From assembly GCA_039602395.1 (NCBI GenBank), contig JBCNJP010000012.1, forward strand, positions 25,238,396-25,302,395: DNA of 64,000 bases, in the 5' to 3' direction. The notes below the pieces were generated by a model. The model saw only the letters and a program-made list of their open reading frames with translations, had not been told where the DNA came from and made no database searches. This document shows positions 1 to 11,684 of this stretch, piece by piece. This DNA is from Deinandra increscens subsp. villosa. Lineage: Eukaryota; Streptophyta; Magnoliopsida; Asterales; Asteraceae. Positions within the stretch are counted from its first letter, which is position 1, and each line of letters starts with the position of its first letter. A program made the position numbers and the translations under genes.

Positions 1-128
1 TGATCAAAAGCCCCTTAAAAATATGATTAAAAGCCCGTTAACTACCTAAAAAAAAATTTCGGGGGCGCTGCCCCCGAACCCCCGTTAGTCCCCGCTACCC
101 CTGATATTCTTTCCTGGATCCGCCACTG
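1..128 (-). mobile_element. hAT-type non-autonomous element, copy 1 (cut by window edge)
   Basis: This is the reverse complement, with divergence, of the left part of the complete element at 1944-2245. The shared landmarks are a purine/pyrimidine tract next to a GGGGC-rich block, a CCCCCGTTAG segment, and the terminal CCTGGATCCGCC. The end reads CCTGGATCCGCCACTG, which mirrors the CAGGG(C)GGATCC terminus of copy 2, so the right boundary is placed at 128. The other end lies outside the window, so no TSD can be tested. Copy 1 and copy 2 face each other around the rhomboid exon. Confidence 0.6.
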
Positions 129-602
129 TTAACTGGACTAGTTTTATGACTAGCCGAACCTGTTGAAAACACTAGTTGTATCTATACCATTCATAGTACC
201 TAGAAAACTAAAACGGAATTCAGGAACTAAAATAGCCAAATAACCAAGAGATTTTCTGTCATTCAAGAAAAGAGGTCAACAAGATTCGAATTCTAAAGTC
301 AAAATCGAAACTTTCCAAATCCAGTTAAAACTCTAGTTTTACTCGATTAATTTTGCATACCGATCACAAAAATTAGGGCTCAAACCGATTGAGAAGTATA
401 CCAATTCGACACCAACAGTCAACAAATTCAACCACAATTCTACTCCAAATCATCAGAAAGAAACAGCTTTCTATGACCAATACACCGATCATCAACATAC
501 CCATCACCACCACAATCCAAATCCCCCAAAAAAGCACAATTTCCGATTAAAAATCAAAGCAAAAAAATCGAAAATTGAAAAGGAACAGTAGTTGCACAGT
601 AC
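129..602 (-). other. Probable intron 1 of the rhomboid-like gene (partial)
   Basis: This AT-rich stretch starts, on the minus strand, at a GT donor (GTACTG) directly after the rhomboid exon and shows no further rhomboid coding. The gene is therefore expected to continue left of base 1, through the hAT copy. I see no acceptor followed by the next expected block (the LEKMGAL-type start of exon 2) in the window. Confidence 0.5.
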
Positions 603-889
603 GTGTTCGACGAAGCGCCAAAGAGAGGATTCTCCTTAAGCGGCTGAAACGAGAATCTTCCAAGAAACCTCGCGACGCACTTGCCGTCAATTCGCGATCG
701 ATTGTGCTTAGGGCAGTTATTAACGTACATGATTACTACAAAAACAGCGATATTAGCAACCACGAACACAGGAATCAACCATGAAGTCCAATAAGATTCT
801 GTGTGCGCATAAGACGATGGCGAATAACTCTCCGGTCGGTTACTATCTTTCGATCTCCGCCGGCGTTCCAAATCATCACCGGACATCAT
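603..889 (-). CDS. Rhomboid-like intramembrane serine protease, first coding exon (partial)
   Basis: The peptide has the conserved N-terminus of plant RBL rhomboids: a basic/serine-rich cytosolic tail, the first membrane helix (SWLIPVFVVANIAVFVVIMY), then NNCPK and the block CVARFLGRFSFQPLKENPLFG followed by SSNT. The family cleaves membrane proteins inside the bilayer of Golgi or organelle membranes; its catalytic Ser and His lie in later exons, which are not present here. The frame stays open to an ATG at 1057, but I chose ATG 889 (a second ATG is at 886) because the RBL-like tail begins with MSGDDLER and the 56 residues upstream look like translated 5' UTR. The exon ends in the middle of a Thr codon at a GT donor (602/601), where plant RBL genes have an intron. 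This is the only candidate host gene in the window. Whether it is a whole gene or an isolated exon copy cannot be told here. Confidence 0.75.
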
Positions 890-1230
890 CGCGTTCGTGT
901 ATCTCTGGCGAAAACGATCGGTAGGAAGTGGTGATTGGGGAGCTGGAAATCGGAGGGTTTTTAATTGGGGAAGTTGCTGGAAGATCGTGTGGTTAGTGGG
1001 GACGAAGTGGTGAACAGCCGGTGATACGACGGCGTCTTCATCCGGTTTTGTTGTCAAATGCGTGCCACGTAAGATGAAGTAGGAGTTTGTTGTTCGTAGG
1101 ATAGGGATGTCGTATCCGAATGTAGGTGTCGGTAAGTTCTATACGTGTAGGAAATGACAATTCCAATCTCTTATAAAATTCAGTGTTATAACTCTTTGTA
1201 TAACGTAATACACTTCCGTATTAAAGGTAA
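890..1230 (-). other. 5' flank / leader of the rhomboid-like gene
   Basis: This is the expected 5' UTR and promoter region of the minus-strand rhomboid exon. The frame upstream of ATG 889 is open to 1057 but gives a composition-biased peptide with no recognised similarity. I find no convincing TATA box. A Helitron end sits at 1231, only about 340 bp upstream of the chosen start. Confidence 0.35.
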
Positions 1231-1889
1231 CTAGAGATCAACCGCGCGTTGCTGCGGTCATACAGATTTTCTGTATAAATTGGTAATAAAAATGAGTAAA
1301 CCGAAGTATATGTGTTGTCGATCAAGATTATTAGACATACATGAAAAATAAATTTAATTTCTTAGAAGATTGAATTAACATATAAAACACTATAGAAATA
1401 AAATTTGATCCGTGTGAGTTGAGAAGATTATTCCGAACTATATATTGTGTTAGTAGTTGCGGATGTAGAATATGTGGAAATTATATAACAAAAGATATAA
1501 CATGTTAGCATTTACATCTGAATTAAAAAAAAATGAAAAAGAACTATGGATATTATAAAAAAGTCAGAAAAAAATAATATATATTTGTATTTTATCACAA
1601 TAAGAAAGTGACAGGTAACGAATAAAAAATGTATATCGTAATTTCTTATGTTTATCTAAACTTTACCTTGGCTTAGTTATATTAATTTTTTTTATAATAA
1701 ATAAATCACTATCTTCACATAACTCGTCGAACAATAACATATAAATCAATTTCTTTAACTTAACACCGTAATAAATTTCAATAAACACAGTTGGTAAAAA
1801 CTAAAAATCATGTTTTATGGGTGATGTAAACAAATTTGGTTGACGTGTCGTATTTTAAGTTTATCATTCACTGGTGAAATGTAGGTGAT
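1231..1889 (-). mobile_element. Small non-autonomous Helitron candidate (3' end clear, 5' end tentative)
   Basis: On the minus strand the sequence ends with a short hairpin (ACCGC, 8-nt loop, GCGGT) followed by about ten bases and CTAG, with a T directly after. That is the canonical Helitron 3' terminus inserted between A and T. The interior is AT-rich with no ORF. The 5' end should be TC preceded by A; a possible one lies near 1886-1889 (TCATCACCTAC or TCACCTAC on the minus strand), but it has no independent support. Helitrons make no TSD, so the left end rests on the hairpin alone. Confidence 0.45.
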
Positions 1890-1943
1890 GATAGAAATAT
1901 TTTGTTTTACTATTTATTTAACCCAATCGGCAATCGGCAAAAT

Positions 1944-2245
1944 CAGGGCGGATCCAGGAGAAAAAGTCAGGAGTAGCGTTAAAAAAAAAATTGTCGGGAC
2001 TAACGGGGGTTCGAGGGTAGCGGCCCCGAATTTTTTTTTAGGTAATTAACGGACTTCTGATCATATTTTCAAGGGGTTTTTTATAATATTTTTAGGTAAA
2101 AACCATAAAATTTTTTCCAAGGGTCGCGAAAAATTCGTTTCAGGGGTCGCGAAAAACCAAAAACTTAAAAAAAAAAATTGCACGTCGGGGTAAAAGTTCA
2201 GGGGCAGCGGACGCTACCCCTGGTGCCTTCTTAGGTCCGCCCCTG
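1944..2245 (+). mobile_element. hAT-type non-autonomous element, copy 2 (complete, 302 bp)
   Basis: The termini are inverted (CAGGGCGGATCCAGG on the left, CTTAGGTCCGCCCCTG on the right) and are flanked by a perfect 8-bp direct repeat GGCAAAAT (1936-1943 and 2246-2253). An 8-bp TSD and a CAGGG(C)GG terminus are the hallmarks of the hAT superfamily. There is no coding capacity; the interior has poly(A/T) stretches and GGGTCGCGAAAA-type internal repeats. Movement would need a transposase from elsewhere. Confidence 0.85.
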
Positions 2246-2253
2246 GGCAAAAT

Positions 2254-3444
2254 CTCAAAATGCTTCCGTTATTTAATAAGAAATAAAAAGTAGAAAACAA
2301 CATTTGAAATATTTGATCACATGCATTTGATAACCATTGAAAGGAATAATTTATAACAAAGTTTTAGTGTTGTATACCATCACCGAAATGCTTCAATTAT
2401 TTTATAAAAAATAAAAATGTTTACAATGAACCTCACGCTATATATATACATATATATGAAGATGAACATTGAAAAACCTCCAAAATAAGTTTCGCCAACT
2501 AAGCTAAATCATGTTTGTTAACTTTTTCAACCTTAATTCATTTAAAATGAAAAAGTTTTTTCTAAATATTAGAAGAATGGCTATAATGGAGAACGGCGGT
2601 GGCGAAACGGCGTTATGGTTGGGAAGCGAAGGAGAAAGAGGCGAGAACGAAGAAAAAAGTGTTGCCAATTAATTACGGTTCGAATGGGTAAAAGGTTAAA
2701 AAAAAATTTAACGGGCGTCAAACACGGGCATATCCGAAGAATACGGCTCAAACATAGGCTCCGTCACGAACTGATCAAAAGGGCTTTTTGGTACTTGAAA
2801 TGTTACACACACTTTTTTAGTATTTGAATACAAAATATAATGTTTTAATCAATTTTTATAATTAATAGAGTGTGAAGTAAATAAGCATAAACGTTGTAAT
2901 TAAGTTGAACTTGAGCATAAGACGTTATTGAGTAAAGTTTCATAATCGTTTTTTTTAATTATTTTATAAATAAATATTTTCTATAGGGGCTTGAAGGCTA
3001 GAGATAATTTTAAAAAAAAAGTATGCTGCCCAGGTGCTTCGAACCTGAGTTTAAAGGTTAGTAAACTAAACCTTGACCAGCTAAGCTAGAGTTCAAGATC
3101 TGTAAACTTATGGACTAATATAAATATATATAGAATTAGTTTCTTATATAAATTTAAAAAAATGGCACAAAACCATAGGTGAGGTTTTAGATTGTATATA
3201 TATACAATATACCTTATATTGGTTAATACACCCACGTATTAAGGGTTATCTTTTTTTTATACACCCGATATAGCCCAATACGGAATGTATAGAGGTGTTG
3301 AATTAGACTTTAGGGGTGTCTAGTTAGAATGAATGACTCTAAAATTTTGTAGGTGAAACAAGCTAAGAGTAAGGGTAGGGTAAGTCCAAATAGAAGGATA
3401 ATATTATTTGTGGTGGACGTGTTTTGAGATTTTGAGGTCATAGT
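2254..3444. other. AT-rich intergenic DNA without a recognisable gene
   Basis: No supported gene. The open frame at 2615-2827 is a lysine/arginine-only peptide from a purine-rich run and is not convincing. The stretch has short AT microsatellite tracts (around 2440-2456 and 3190-3210) and one tRNA-like relic at 3024-3096. Confidence 0.5.
3024..3096 (-). ncRNA. tRNA-derived relic (pseudo-tRNA or SINE head)
   Basis: On the minus strand there is a box-A-like TAGCTTAGCTGGTCA and, 40-odd bases on, a box-B-like GGTTCGAAGC, followed closely by a run of T that could end Pol III transcription. The acceptor-stem halves do not pair, and the anticodon arm forms only with an oversized loop. It is therefore not a functional tRNA gene but a decayed copy or a SINE promoter. 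Confidence 0.4.
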
Positions 3445-3700
3445 GCCCAACACATCGTCCCTTGGGGTGTTATGGGGTAAAAACCCTTCCATGACGTTAA
3501 GTTTATGGCGCATTTCCCCTCTGGTTTTCTATTTTCTGATTGGTTCATCTTATTAAATAATTTTTTTAAATAAAAGGGCAATGATGAGAGGGTTTTATAA
3601 GAGGCATTATTATTACACATCTTAGTAACGTGAAAACCCGTTGATAACGTGGTTGTCATAAAGCCCCTAAACCCCCAAGGGGTCTTTATGATTACATAAG
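3445..3700. mobile_element. MITE candidate
   Basis: Two inverted segments face each other: CCCTTGGGGTGTTATGGGGT near 3457 and the complement of CCCCTTGGGGGTTTAGGGGC near 3663-3690. The spacer is about 200 bp, AT-rich and non-coding. The size and layout suit a Tourist- or Harbinger-type MITE. Exact ends and a TSD could not be fixed. Confidence 0.35.
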
Positions 3701-4356
3701 GCTTCAAAATGAAAATCCAATAGCATGCTTTCACATGAGAGAGAAGGAAATGAGAGATTTTGAAGCCAACATGGGTGGTATGGTTCCAATTCGAAGTCTT
3801 TCGGCTTTATTTAAAAAAAACACATAATATTAAAAACTATGGTATATAATTCTTAACACACAATAGACAATGACTCGCAATGCTCAACAACAACCCAAAA
3901 CACGACAACACAAGACCATCGAGAACCACAGAGACCTGAAAACAATAAATCTCAAGAAACGAATTGTACCACGAGGTGTGAAAATTCACACAAGAAAAAC
4001 CAAGTCAACTAAAATTAAGTTGATCACTCGAAAAATAAGTGGTCGTTTATCGCATCGATAAACTACTTAATTTTGTCCACACAAACTAATAGATTGTCAA
4101 TGGCAAAGTCGTAATTTGCTTGAAATTCTCTTGACTATATTTGGCTTCACGAAGCCTATCGGTTTCGAACTGTAAGCCGAAGCCAATTAACCGATTGAAA
4201 TGGTATGGTAGCCGTAACATGCTAATGAAGTCCCTCAAGCCGCAATAAACTACCTGATATCCGTACCCTCCACCCTAATATATAATGGTTAGTGTTAAAT
4301 TTATAAAAAAAGTGAAATTAATTTCATTTTTATTCTATTTAAATACTTTTCTGACA
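3701..4356. other. Non-coding stretch without recognised features
   Basis: AT-rich DNA. The open frame at 3870-4061 encodes a Lys/Thr/Gln-rich peptide with no recognised domain and no convincing gene context. Nothing else is supported here before the outer Mutator-like element. Confidence 0.4.
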
Positions 4357-4365
4357 TAAAAAGTA

Positions 4366-4590
4366 GAGTAAATTACGGATTTCGTCCCTAAGTTTCATTT
4401 ATTACGGATTTTGTCCTCAAGTTTTGCAAAAACGTGTCGGATTTCGTCCTTTTGACTAACTTCTGTTAAAATTTTCTGTTAAAAGGATGTAAAAAGACCT
4501 TAATACCCTTCTGTGTAAAAACAAATAAAAATATAAAATAAAAAACAAACTTAATTAAAAAAAGAAAAAAAAAGAAAAGGCATTTCAGTT
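4366..4590 (+). repeat. Left terminal inverted repeat of the outer MULE
   Basis: It pairs with 16759-17016 over its whole length with scattered mismatches. It is built from short degenerate units containing GGATTTCGTCC. The C15 homopolymer at 4604-4618 lies just inside it. Confidence 0.8.
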
Positions 4591-4640
4591 AAATTAAAAC
4601 CAACCCCCCCCCCCCCCCACCACACACAGACGCATGTAAG

Positions 4641-5296
4641 TGTAGGGATATGATCACGTATTAATAAGCGTATGTCCGGAAAATATTTAAGCCTACGGGG
4701 TTACACGTCTCGACACTAATGTATTTGTATTAATTAATTAGTTAATTAATATTTATCACGAACATTTAACGAGGTTTCGTTAAAAACTGACAGTTAATTG
4801 TTAACAGGGGTGTTAGTCGTAATTAGAGAGAGTTGTAGTTGAATTACAATTAGGAAAAGGTTTTGGGATAGGCCTTAGGGCCGAAAATCGTAAAGCCCCT
4901 ATCCCAAACCCTAACTTGTTTATCAAGTTCCTAAATCCTATAAATAGACCCTCTGGGTTTAAGGTTTATGAGCTGAATTTATCTGATAAAGGTGCAGACC
5001 CTAAATCTCTCTCTTTCTCTCCAATTTTCGGCAACAAGAAAGAACCCTAGGGGTTTCGATTTCTTGTGTGGTTCGACCAAGCCATCTTCATCAAGAGGAG
5101 TTCGTGATCAGTACTAGCATACGTACATCGGTGTGTCGTGTGTACGATCGTAGAGGGATTTACTTCAAATCCTAGAAGATCTTCTCTTGCCGAGCTAAAA
5201 AGGTACACATTATCTATCCGGTTAGTTAGATTAATTCATAGGATTAATTCCGCTGCGTACTCGTGATTATTTGATAAATAGTTATATAACCTAACA
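4641..5296 (+). repeat. Copia A 5' LTR
   Basis: 656 bp, starting TGTAGGGATATG and ending ATAACCTAACA. It is the same length as the 3' LTR, and I count 4 substitutions between the pair. It contains a TATA box (4939-4946). Confidence 0.92.
4939..4946 (+). promoter_or_regulatory. TATA box of the Copia A LTR
   Basis: TATAAATA within the LTR, about 300 bp from its start, followed by a pyrimidine-rich leader. This is the expected place for the U3/R boundary. The same box occurs in the 3' LTR at 15916-15923. Confidence 0.6.
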
Positions 5297-5297
5297 G

Positions 5298-5311
5298 TGG
5301 TATCACGAGCC
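5298..5311 (+). other. Primer binding site of Copia A (initiator tRNA-Met)
   Basis: TGGTATCACGAGCC lies one base after the LTR. It matches the usual Copia primer site TGGTATCAGAGC except for one inserted C, a small defect that may weaken priming. Confidence 0.8.
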
Positions 5312-7831
5312 ACCTATGATTTTAATTAATTACCGGGAATAAAAACTTGAAGGGGGGGGGGGGGTAACTAAAGTCGATTAGAAACAAGTTTTCAAATCAA
5401 GATTCTAGCTTTTCGATCCACTCAAAATCGTCTTTTACAATTGGCAAAATCGGATTTCGCAAATTGGTAAAAATCGCAAACCCTAATCGATCGTAAATAG
5501 TTTACGATCTACCGTCTGTTTCCGATCGGAAACCCTAAGTTTCCGATCGTAAATTTTTGTTTACGACTAGGTTTGTTGCAAAATCGTAAACTAAAGGTCG
5601 GCAGTTGTATCTGATCGGAATCTCTTGTTTCCGATCGTAAACCTTAATTCCGATCATAAACCCTGATTTTGATCGGAAACGTTAATACCGATCGGAAACC
5701 CTATTTCGATCGTAATCTTTACATTGGATCGAAAACCTCTAGCCGAATCAGAAACCCTAATTTTAGGTAGGGGTGTTCAGAATAACCGAAATCCATAAAA
5801 AACCGATATCCGAACCGTATCCGTAACCGAAAAAAACCAAACCGTAATAACATTTCGGTTTTCGGTTCGGTTAGTAACCGTAACCGTAATAAAAATTCGG
5901 TTTTCGGTTCGGTTTATGGATACGCATTTAAAAAAACATCGGTTAATTCGTTTTATTCGGTTGAACCGAATAAACCGAAAAATATTAATATATGTTTTTA
6001 TTATTTATATAATTATATAATTATATTACCAAGTTTAACCTAAATTGTCCCTAACCCTAACTTTTAGTTTAGTCGCCTCCCTCCCACTCGCTGGTCAGAT
6101 TCTCAGATGCTCTCCTCCCCGTCACCTTCCTTCTCGCCCGTAGCCTTCCTCCCTGTCGCCTTCCTTCACGCCGGCGACTTTGCGAATTTCGAGAGCTTTC
6201 AATCATCATCAGGTACTTTTCTTTCGATTATCTTTTCTTTCGTTTCTCAAACTCAGGTTTGATGATGTGTTGTTTGAGGGATCGATTTATAAAACTCAGT
6301 CAGATCCAGATGGAAACTTTTATACTTTGTTTGCCCATTAATCGAGTTCTCTCTTGGTAACTTTTATACTTTGTTTGATGATGTGTTGACTAGTTGTTGT
6401 GAGATGCCTCGTTATTTCTTTTATGTTTCCTTGGGTTTTGTTTCAAGTTGGATGGATTTATTTTGGTTCTTTGAATTTGTTTGGAATGATTTATTTTGTT
6501 TCAACCTAAGATTTGGAGGCTGGAAATTGCAAGTTGCAGTGCTTTCGGTTAAATTTGGATAAATTCGGTTAATTCAGTTATATATGGTTAGTTCGGTTTT
6601 AACCGTAACCGAATCGAATTCGGTTCGGTTCGGTTTCGGTTCGGTTAGTCATTTTCCAAGTTCAGTTCGGTTTTCGGTTAGGAAAAAAAAAATTTAACCG
6701 AACTAACCGAACCGTTTAAACCGTTTTAACCGAAAACCGAACCGATGAACACCCCTAATTTTAGGTCTAAAATTCGATTCTTGTGATCTAAAATTAAGAA
6801 CCCAAGTTTTTGTTATTTGTTAGAAATCAACATGTTGTACCTTTTTAATTTTAATGAGTTAAAAAGAAGTAAAAACCATGAAGTTTCATGCAAAACGATC
6901 ATGGTTATTACTTAAAACGAGAGAATTAAAAATTAAAATTATGTAAGATAATTAGAAACCCTAAGATTATGTGTAATTATGTGATAATTGAGACATAATA
7001 AAAAGGTTTTAAATCGCAAATTGTTTTATGAAAATTGAAATTTGTTTACTAACTATCGAAATATGATTTGTTTATAAAATAAAATTTTTGTCCTACAAGT
7101 TCAAAAGAAACACCGGCTCACCCATTCGAACATACTTTAAGAGAGGTATAAGTCGGGTCGCTCTGCTTCCCTAAAGCGGGTAGGTTATTAATTGCAAAGT
7201 GCAAACCTCACCCATACGCTTCTTTGTGTGTTGCAAATGGAGCTACCGAGCTTTTTTGATTTGGAAGACAAACTAAGAATTTTATAAACACATTATGTGG
7301 TGAAGGTGTGCATGAACCTTCACACATAACATTTTTGATCACACATCAAAATTGTTTTGACCCAAACCAAACTTAAGTCTTTACCATCCACCTTGAAAAA
7401 GACACTTGTGGATGTCATTTTACTCATTGGTACACAATGGTAAAATGGCAAATTCCCACTCATTGGTACACAATGGTGGACAATTTGTGCGTTCTTAGTT
7501 GGACGACTTAAAGCGAGCTAGGCGGTGAGACCCTTGGCCCGTGGCAAAAGATGGGATGAAACATGACTACAAATTACTTGGTGCAAGATTCACAAGTATT
7601 ATTTGTAGGTCCCATAAAATCTAGGAATTGTACTTGAAGTACAATTATTGATCGTCACTTACCTTTTGAGTGCATCATTTCTAGCAGATCAACTGATGAA
7701 ATGATGGCATGTCGATTGGATCCTAGCCTTAATAAACTTAATTGTTTAAAGTGTTTAAACATTGGGTAATTAAATTTATTAAGGAAAAGATTATCGAAAA
7801 TACTGATTTTTGAACTTAATCTGTTTTGTAG
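5312..7831 (+). other. Copia A leader with short repeats
   Basis: Non-coding internal leader between the primer site and the gag start, about 1.5 kb without the nested element. It starts with a G13 tract (5352-5364). From about 5510 to 5760 it is a degenerate array of GATCGGAAACCCT/GATCGTAAA units. It is interrupted by the MULE-like element at 5769-6756. No ORF is supported. Confidence 0.7.
5769..6756. mobile_element. MULE-like non-autonomous element nested in the Copia A leader
   Basis: The ends AGGGGTGTTCA and TGAACACCCCT are inverted and flanked by a perfect 10-bp TSD, AATTTTAGGT (5759-5768 and 6757-6766), within the 9-11 bp range of Mutator-like elements. Both ends are arrays of CGGTT/AACCG words. 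The middle (about 6060-6240) is pyrimidine-rich and GC-richer, like a plant 5' UTR with an intron donor (CATCAGGTAC). This suggests captured gene sequence. There is no transposase. The ORF at 6371-6562 is not convincing. Confidence 0.75.
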
Positions 7832-10285
7832 ATGGCAACAAACCCTCCTCAAAACAATGTTGGTCATGCTTTTCGTCAAATGTTTGAAAGAGAAAAGCTG
7901 AATGGATCTAACTTCAATGACTGGTACCGTCACTGAGGATTGTCCTTAGAGTTGAACGAAGGACCGATGTCCTTGAAAATCATTGGCCGACCGAGCCAGC
8001 TGCTAATGCTTCTGATCAAGAGAAAGCGTTCTACAATGCAGAGTATAGCAGATATGATGAGGTTTCTTGCATGATGATCTCGAGTATGACTCCCGATCTT
8101 CAGAAGCAATACGAATTTCATACACCTTGTGATATGATCAAAGAGCTAAAGAAGATGTATGAAAAACAAGCTGGTGTTGAATTGTTCGACCTAGTTGTGG
8201 AACTCCACGACTTGAAGCTTGAAACTGGTAAATCGGTCAGTAGTCATGTGCTCAAGATGAAGAGCTACTTTGACAAATTGGAATCGCTCAATTATGGGTA
8301 TAATCAGGCTGTGGCAGTTGGCATGATCCTCAAATCTCTTACGAAGGATTTTGAGGGTTTTGTGCGCAACTACAACATGCATAGTATGACTAAGACTATA
8401 CCTGAGCTTCATGCTATGTTTGTCGAGTATGAAAAAACGATTCCTAAGAAGGCCACTGAAACACCCCAAGTTCTTATGATCAAGGGGGGAAAGATCCAGA
8501 AGGCTAAACGACCGTAAAAGGCGAAGGGCAAGAATGATGGTAAAGGAAAAGACAAGGCAGTTGCGCTTGTTCCTAAAACCAAGCAAACCCCTCCGACCGC
8601 AAAAGAGCATCCGGCTAAAGACCAGATCTGTCACCATTGTGGTGAAGTTGGACACTGGAAGAGGAACTGTCATACCTATCTAGCTGAGTTGATGAAGAAG
8701 AGAAAGAATACTAGCGGGGCTAGTACTTCAGGTATCTTCACAATTGAATTATTTTGCTTTTCTAAGTTTGATTCATGGGTGTATGACACCGGCTGTGGAA
8801 CTCACATTTCGTTACAGGGTCTTAGAAAGAGGAGGAAACTGAAGCCTGGGGCTTTGCAGTTGTACGTGGGAAATGGTTTGCCAGCAGTTGTAGAAGCTAT
8901 AGGAGAATATCATTTAATTCTGCCTTCTGGGTTATTCATTGTATTAGACAATTATCACTATGCACCTTCTATTACTAGAGGTGTTATTTCAGTTTCTTTG
9001 TTGAAAAACCAAGGATTTATTAATGCATTTAATAATATTAGTATTTCAGTTTCTAAAAATAATGTTCATTATTTTGATACTATTCCTTGAGATGGCATTT
9101 ATGAAATTGATATGCGTGGTTGTGTTTCAAATAATTCAATGTTCACTGTTAGCAAACGAGCCAAAACAAGTTTTGACTCTACCTATCTTTGGCACTGTCG
9201 TCTTGCCCATGTTGGCAAAAACCACATCGAAAGACTTCAATGTGAAGGGATCTTTGTCACACCCCAACCGACGGCGGAAACGTCGGGGCATGATTAGATT
9301 GCCCAAAAGCTCATGACAACTAAATTAAGATGACAATATTTAAATAACACTATTATTAATGATCAAATGTCATTACATAAACTTGGAATTCAACATAACA
9401 TAAATGCTTAAACAATGTCTTATTAATAATTTAACTAGGTCCAAATCCCTAAGTGGAGCAACTTGGATCAAACGTTATTATTTCCTGCAACATGTATAAG
9501 ATAAGGTCAACTACAAAGTTGGTGAGTAATCACATGTTTAATATGTAATATGATATATAAAATGAAAACATGCGAATTGTATCATATGATAGAATGATAT
9601 GAAAGATCAACATACTAGATAAAATGACAACATGAAAATAATGCATAAACAACCCTTAATGACAAGGATTCCCTAACCCGAAGGTTAGACTGTATGAAAT
9701 AGGTCTCAAACACCCAACGCCAGAACCGGTCAAGTTGAGTGGGTTGTCAGCCAATAGATCTATCTTTGATTCCCCAGGCCTTACGTTAATGTTTATGCGA
9801 CATGAAATACATGAAACACTATGAAAAACATGAAATCCCAACACATTGACAAGTTATGCTAGAATGAAATCCTACACACATTCACACATATGGTCTACAA
9901 TCGCATTATATGAAAATCATGAAAATCAATAGATTGATATAGGATACATGTTGCACCCCAAAATGTAAAAAACGAAAAAGGGGCAAGGATTACTCACTTG
10001 ATAGATTGAAGAGTTTCCACAAAATAACGCGAGAATGGAAGTCGTAGTCCCGAAGGTCAACCTAAAGGAAAATGAGGGGACTTAGTTGAATAACGAGGCT
10101 AGGAGACTAGGGGTTCGTGGGCATTTGGGGTTTTGTTTAAAGTAATGTTATTTATTTGATAAAAATTATATAGTGTATAAATGTTTAGTAACTTCTTATG
10201 GCATAAATGAGATGTGTTTTAATATTCTTTAATTATTTGAATACTTAATATAATGGGTTTGAATTATGTTACAACATTAACTAAT

Positions 10286-10400
10286 AATAATGATATTAAT
10301 AATAGTATTAATAATAATAATAATAATAATGATATTAATAATAATAATAATACTAATGACGATAATAATAATAATATTAATAACAATAAATGTTGTCGCA
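10286..10400. repeat. AAT-type imperfect microsatellite
   Basis: A run of TAATAATAA units interspersed with ATTAAT and GATATT, inside the nested 2.94-kb element. Confidence 0.8.
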
Positions 10401-10612
10401 TTAACTATTAATCAACAATTATTTGAATAACACATCAATGTCTAATAATAATGTTAGTAATAATAATATTAATTAACATTAAATAGTAATGATAATATTA
10501 TTAATAATAACAACATAATAATGTTAATACTATTATAATCGTCTAAAGTATCCTCAAGTTTTGTATAATTTATGACTTGATTAGCATTACAAGGTTGAAT
10601 GATTCATAAAAA

Positions 10613-10613
<1 letters not shown>

Positions 10614-10664
<51 letters not shown>
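10614..10664. repeat. (AT)n microsatellite
   Basis: About 25 uninterrupted AT dinucleotides. Confidence 0.95.
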
Positions 10665-10667
<3 letters not shown>

Positions 10668-11611
10668 TACGAAGTTGAAATGTATTTCGGTTAAAATATT
10701 ATAACTATCACCAAGTAATGTAATACACGCTAATTATAAAAGTAATTCTATAATAGGATCTAATGGCTTAGGACCCATCATAAATTTTATCATGATTTAT
10801 AGTTGATATACAAGTGACCAATTTTTTCTATCATGTGATATATATATTTATAATATGTGTATATTTAGAAAATAATAACAAGTAATAACATGGACAAAAT
10901 GATTGTAAATATATTCTAATTGCAACAATCGTTCATAAGTAATTGATGTTAAGATGCTTAGATTAAAGTAGGTTACAATTTATATTTTTCATGAAAATCC
11001 CCAAATCACGAAGAACCCTAAAAAAATGGCCTATGAAATAACTTGGAAAACCTAAAATTAACAGAGGGGTTTTGTAGATAATGAAAAACTAGGTGGAATG
11101 GACTACTTACTTGATCAATTTGACGGAGAATTGAGCCCGGAATCGAACGAACAAGTTTGGAGCCCTAGAAATTGGGGGTTTTTGATTGCCCGAATGAAAA
11201 TTGGAATTGGAAGAGGGTTTTTGATCGTGAGTAGGTATACAACAGGTTTACGATCTCAATTTATAGTGGAAAAGATCGGAGTTGGGTCAATTATAAGCTT
11301 TAAAATTCGTTTTAATGGAGGTTTTTATGAATTTGAAGGTTTTGGGTGAAAATCATTGATTGTAAACGGTTTTGAGTGATTGTGGTGTCATTAAAATCGT
11401 TATTGAATTTGGGACATGAATATGTAATCAATTTATAGATTTAATTGGTAAAAAGAAACGGATTTATGTGAGTTATATGTATGTTCGCGAGAAAGAAAAA
11501 AAAAGAAAAAAGAACAGAGGAAAGAAACGCGTGGAGGAAGGAGGGGGGAGGGGAATTCACGCACAACTTTCACTATAATAATACTTGATGCGAATAGGAT
11601 TCATGAAATCA

Positions 11612-11684
11612 GGATTGGTCTAGTGGTAAGGTTGCGACTTTAGATGGGGAGGTCGCAGGTTCGAATCCTGCCGGCCCTCATTCC
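11612..11684 (+). ncRNA. tRNA-like sequence with intact A and B boxes
   Basis: Box A reads TGGTCTAGTGGTAAGG. The T arm is perfect (GCAGG, loop TTCGAAT, CCTGC). An anticodon-type stem GCGAC/GTCGC is present but with a 13-base loop, and the acceptor halves do not pair. A TTTTTTTT run 15 bases on could end Pol III transcription. It is a tRNA-derived or SINE-type sequence inside the nested 2.94-kb element, not a decoding tRNA. Confidence 0.5.

Noticed and set aside
890..1057. Upstream extension of the rhomboid frame to ATG 1057
   Set aside because: The added 56 residues have no family similarity, and MSGDDLER at 886/889 fits the usual RBL start. It is probably open 5' UTR.
2615..2827. 70-codon Arg/Lys-rich open frame
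   Set aside because: Arises from a purine-rich run; no domain, promoter or context.
10286..10664. CRISPR-like or satellite array
   Set aside because: Simple AAT and AT microsatellites without fixed spacers. CRISPR is not expected in plant nuclear DNA.
11612..11684. Functional tRNA gene
   Set aside because: The acceptor halves do not pair and the anticodon loop is 13 bases, so I keep it only as a tRNA-like sequence.
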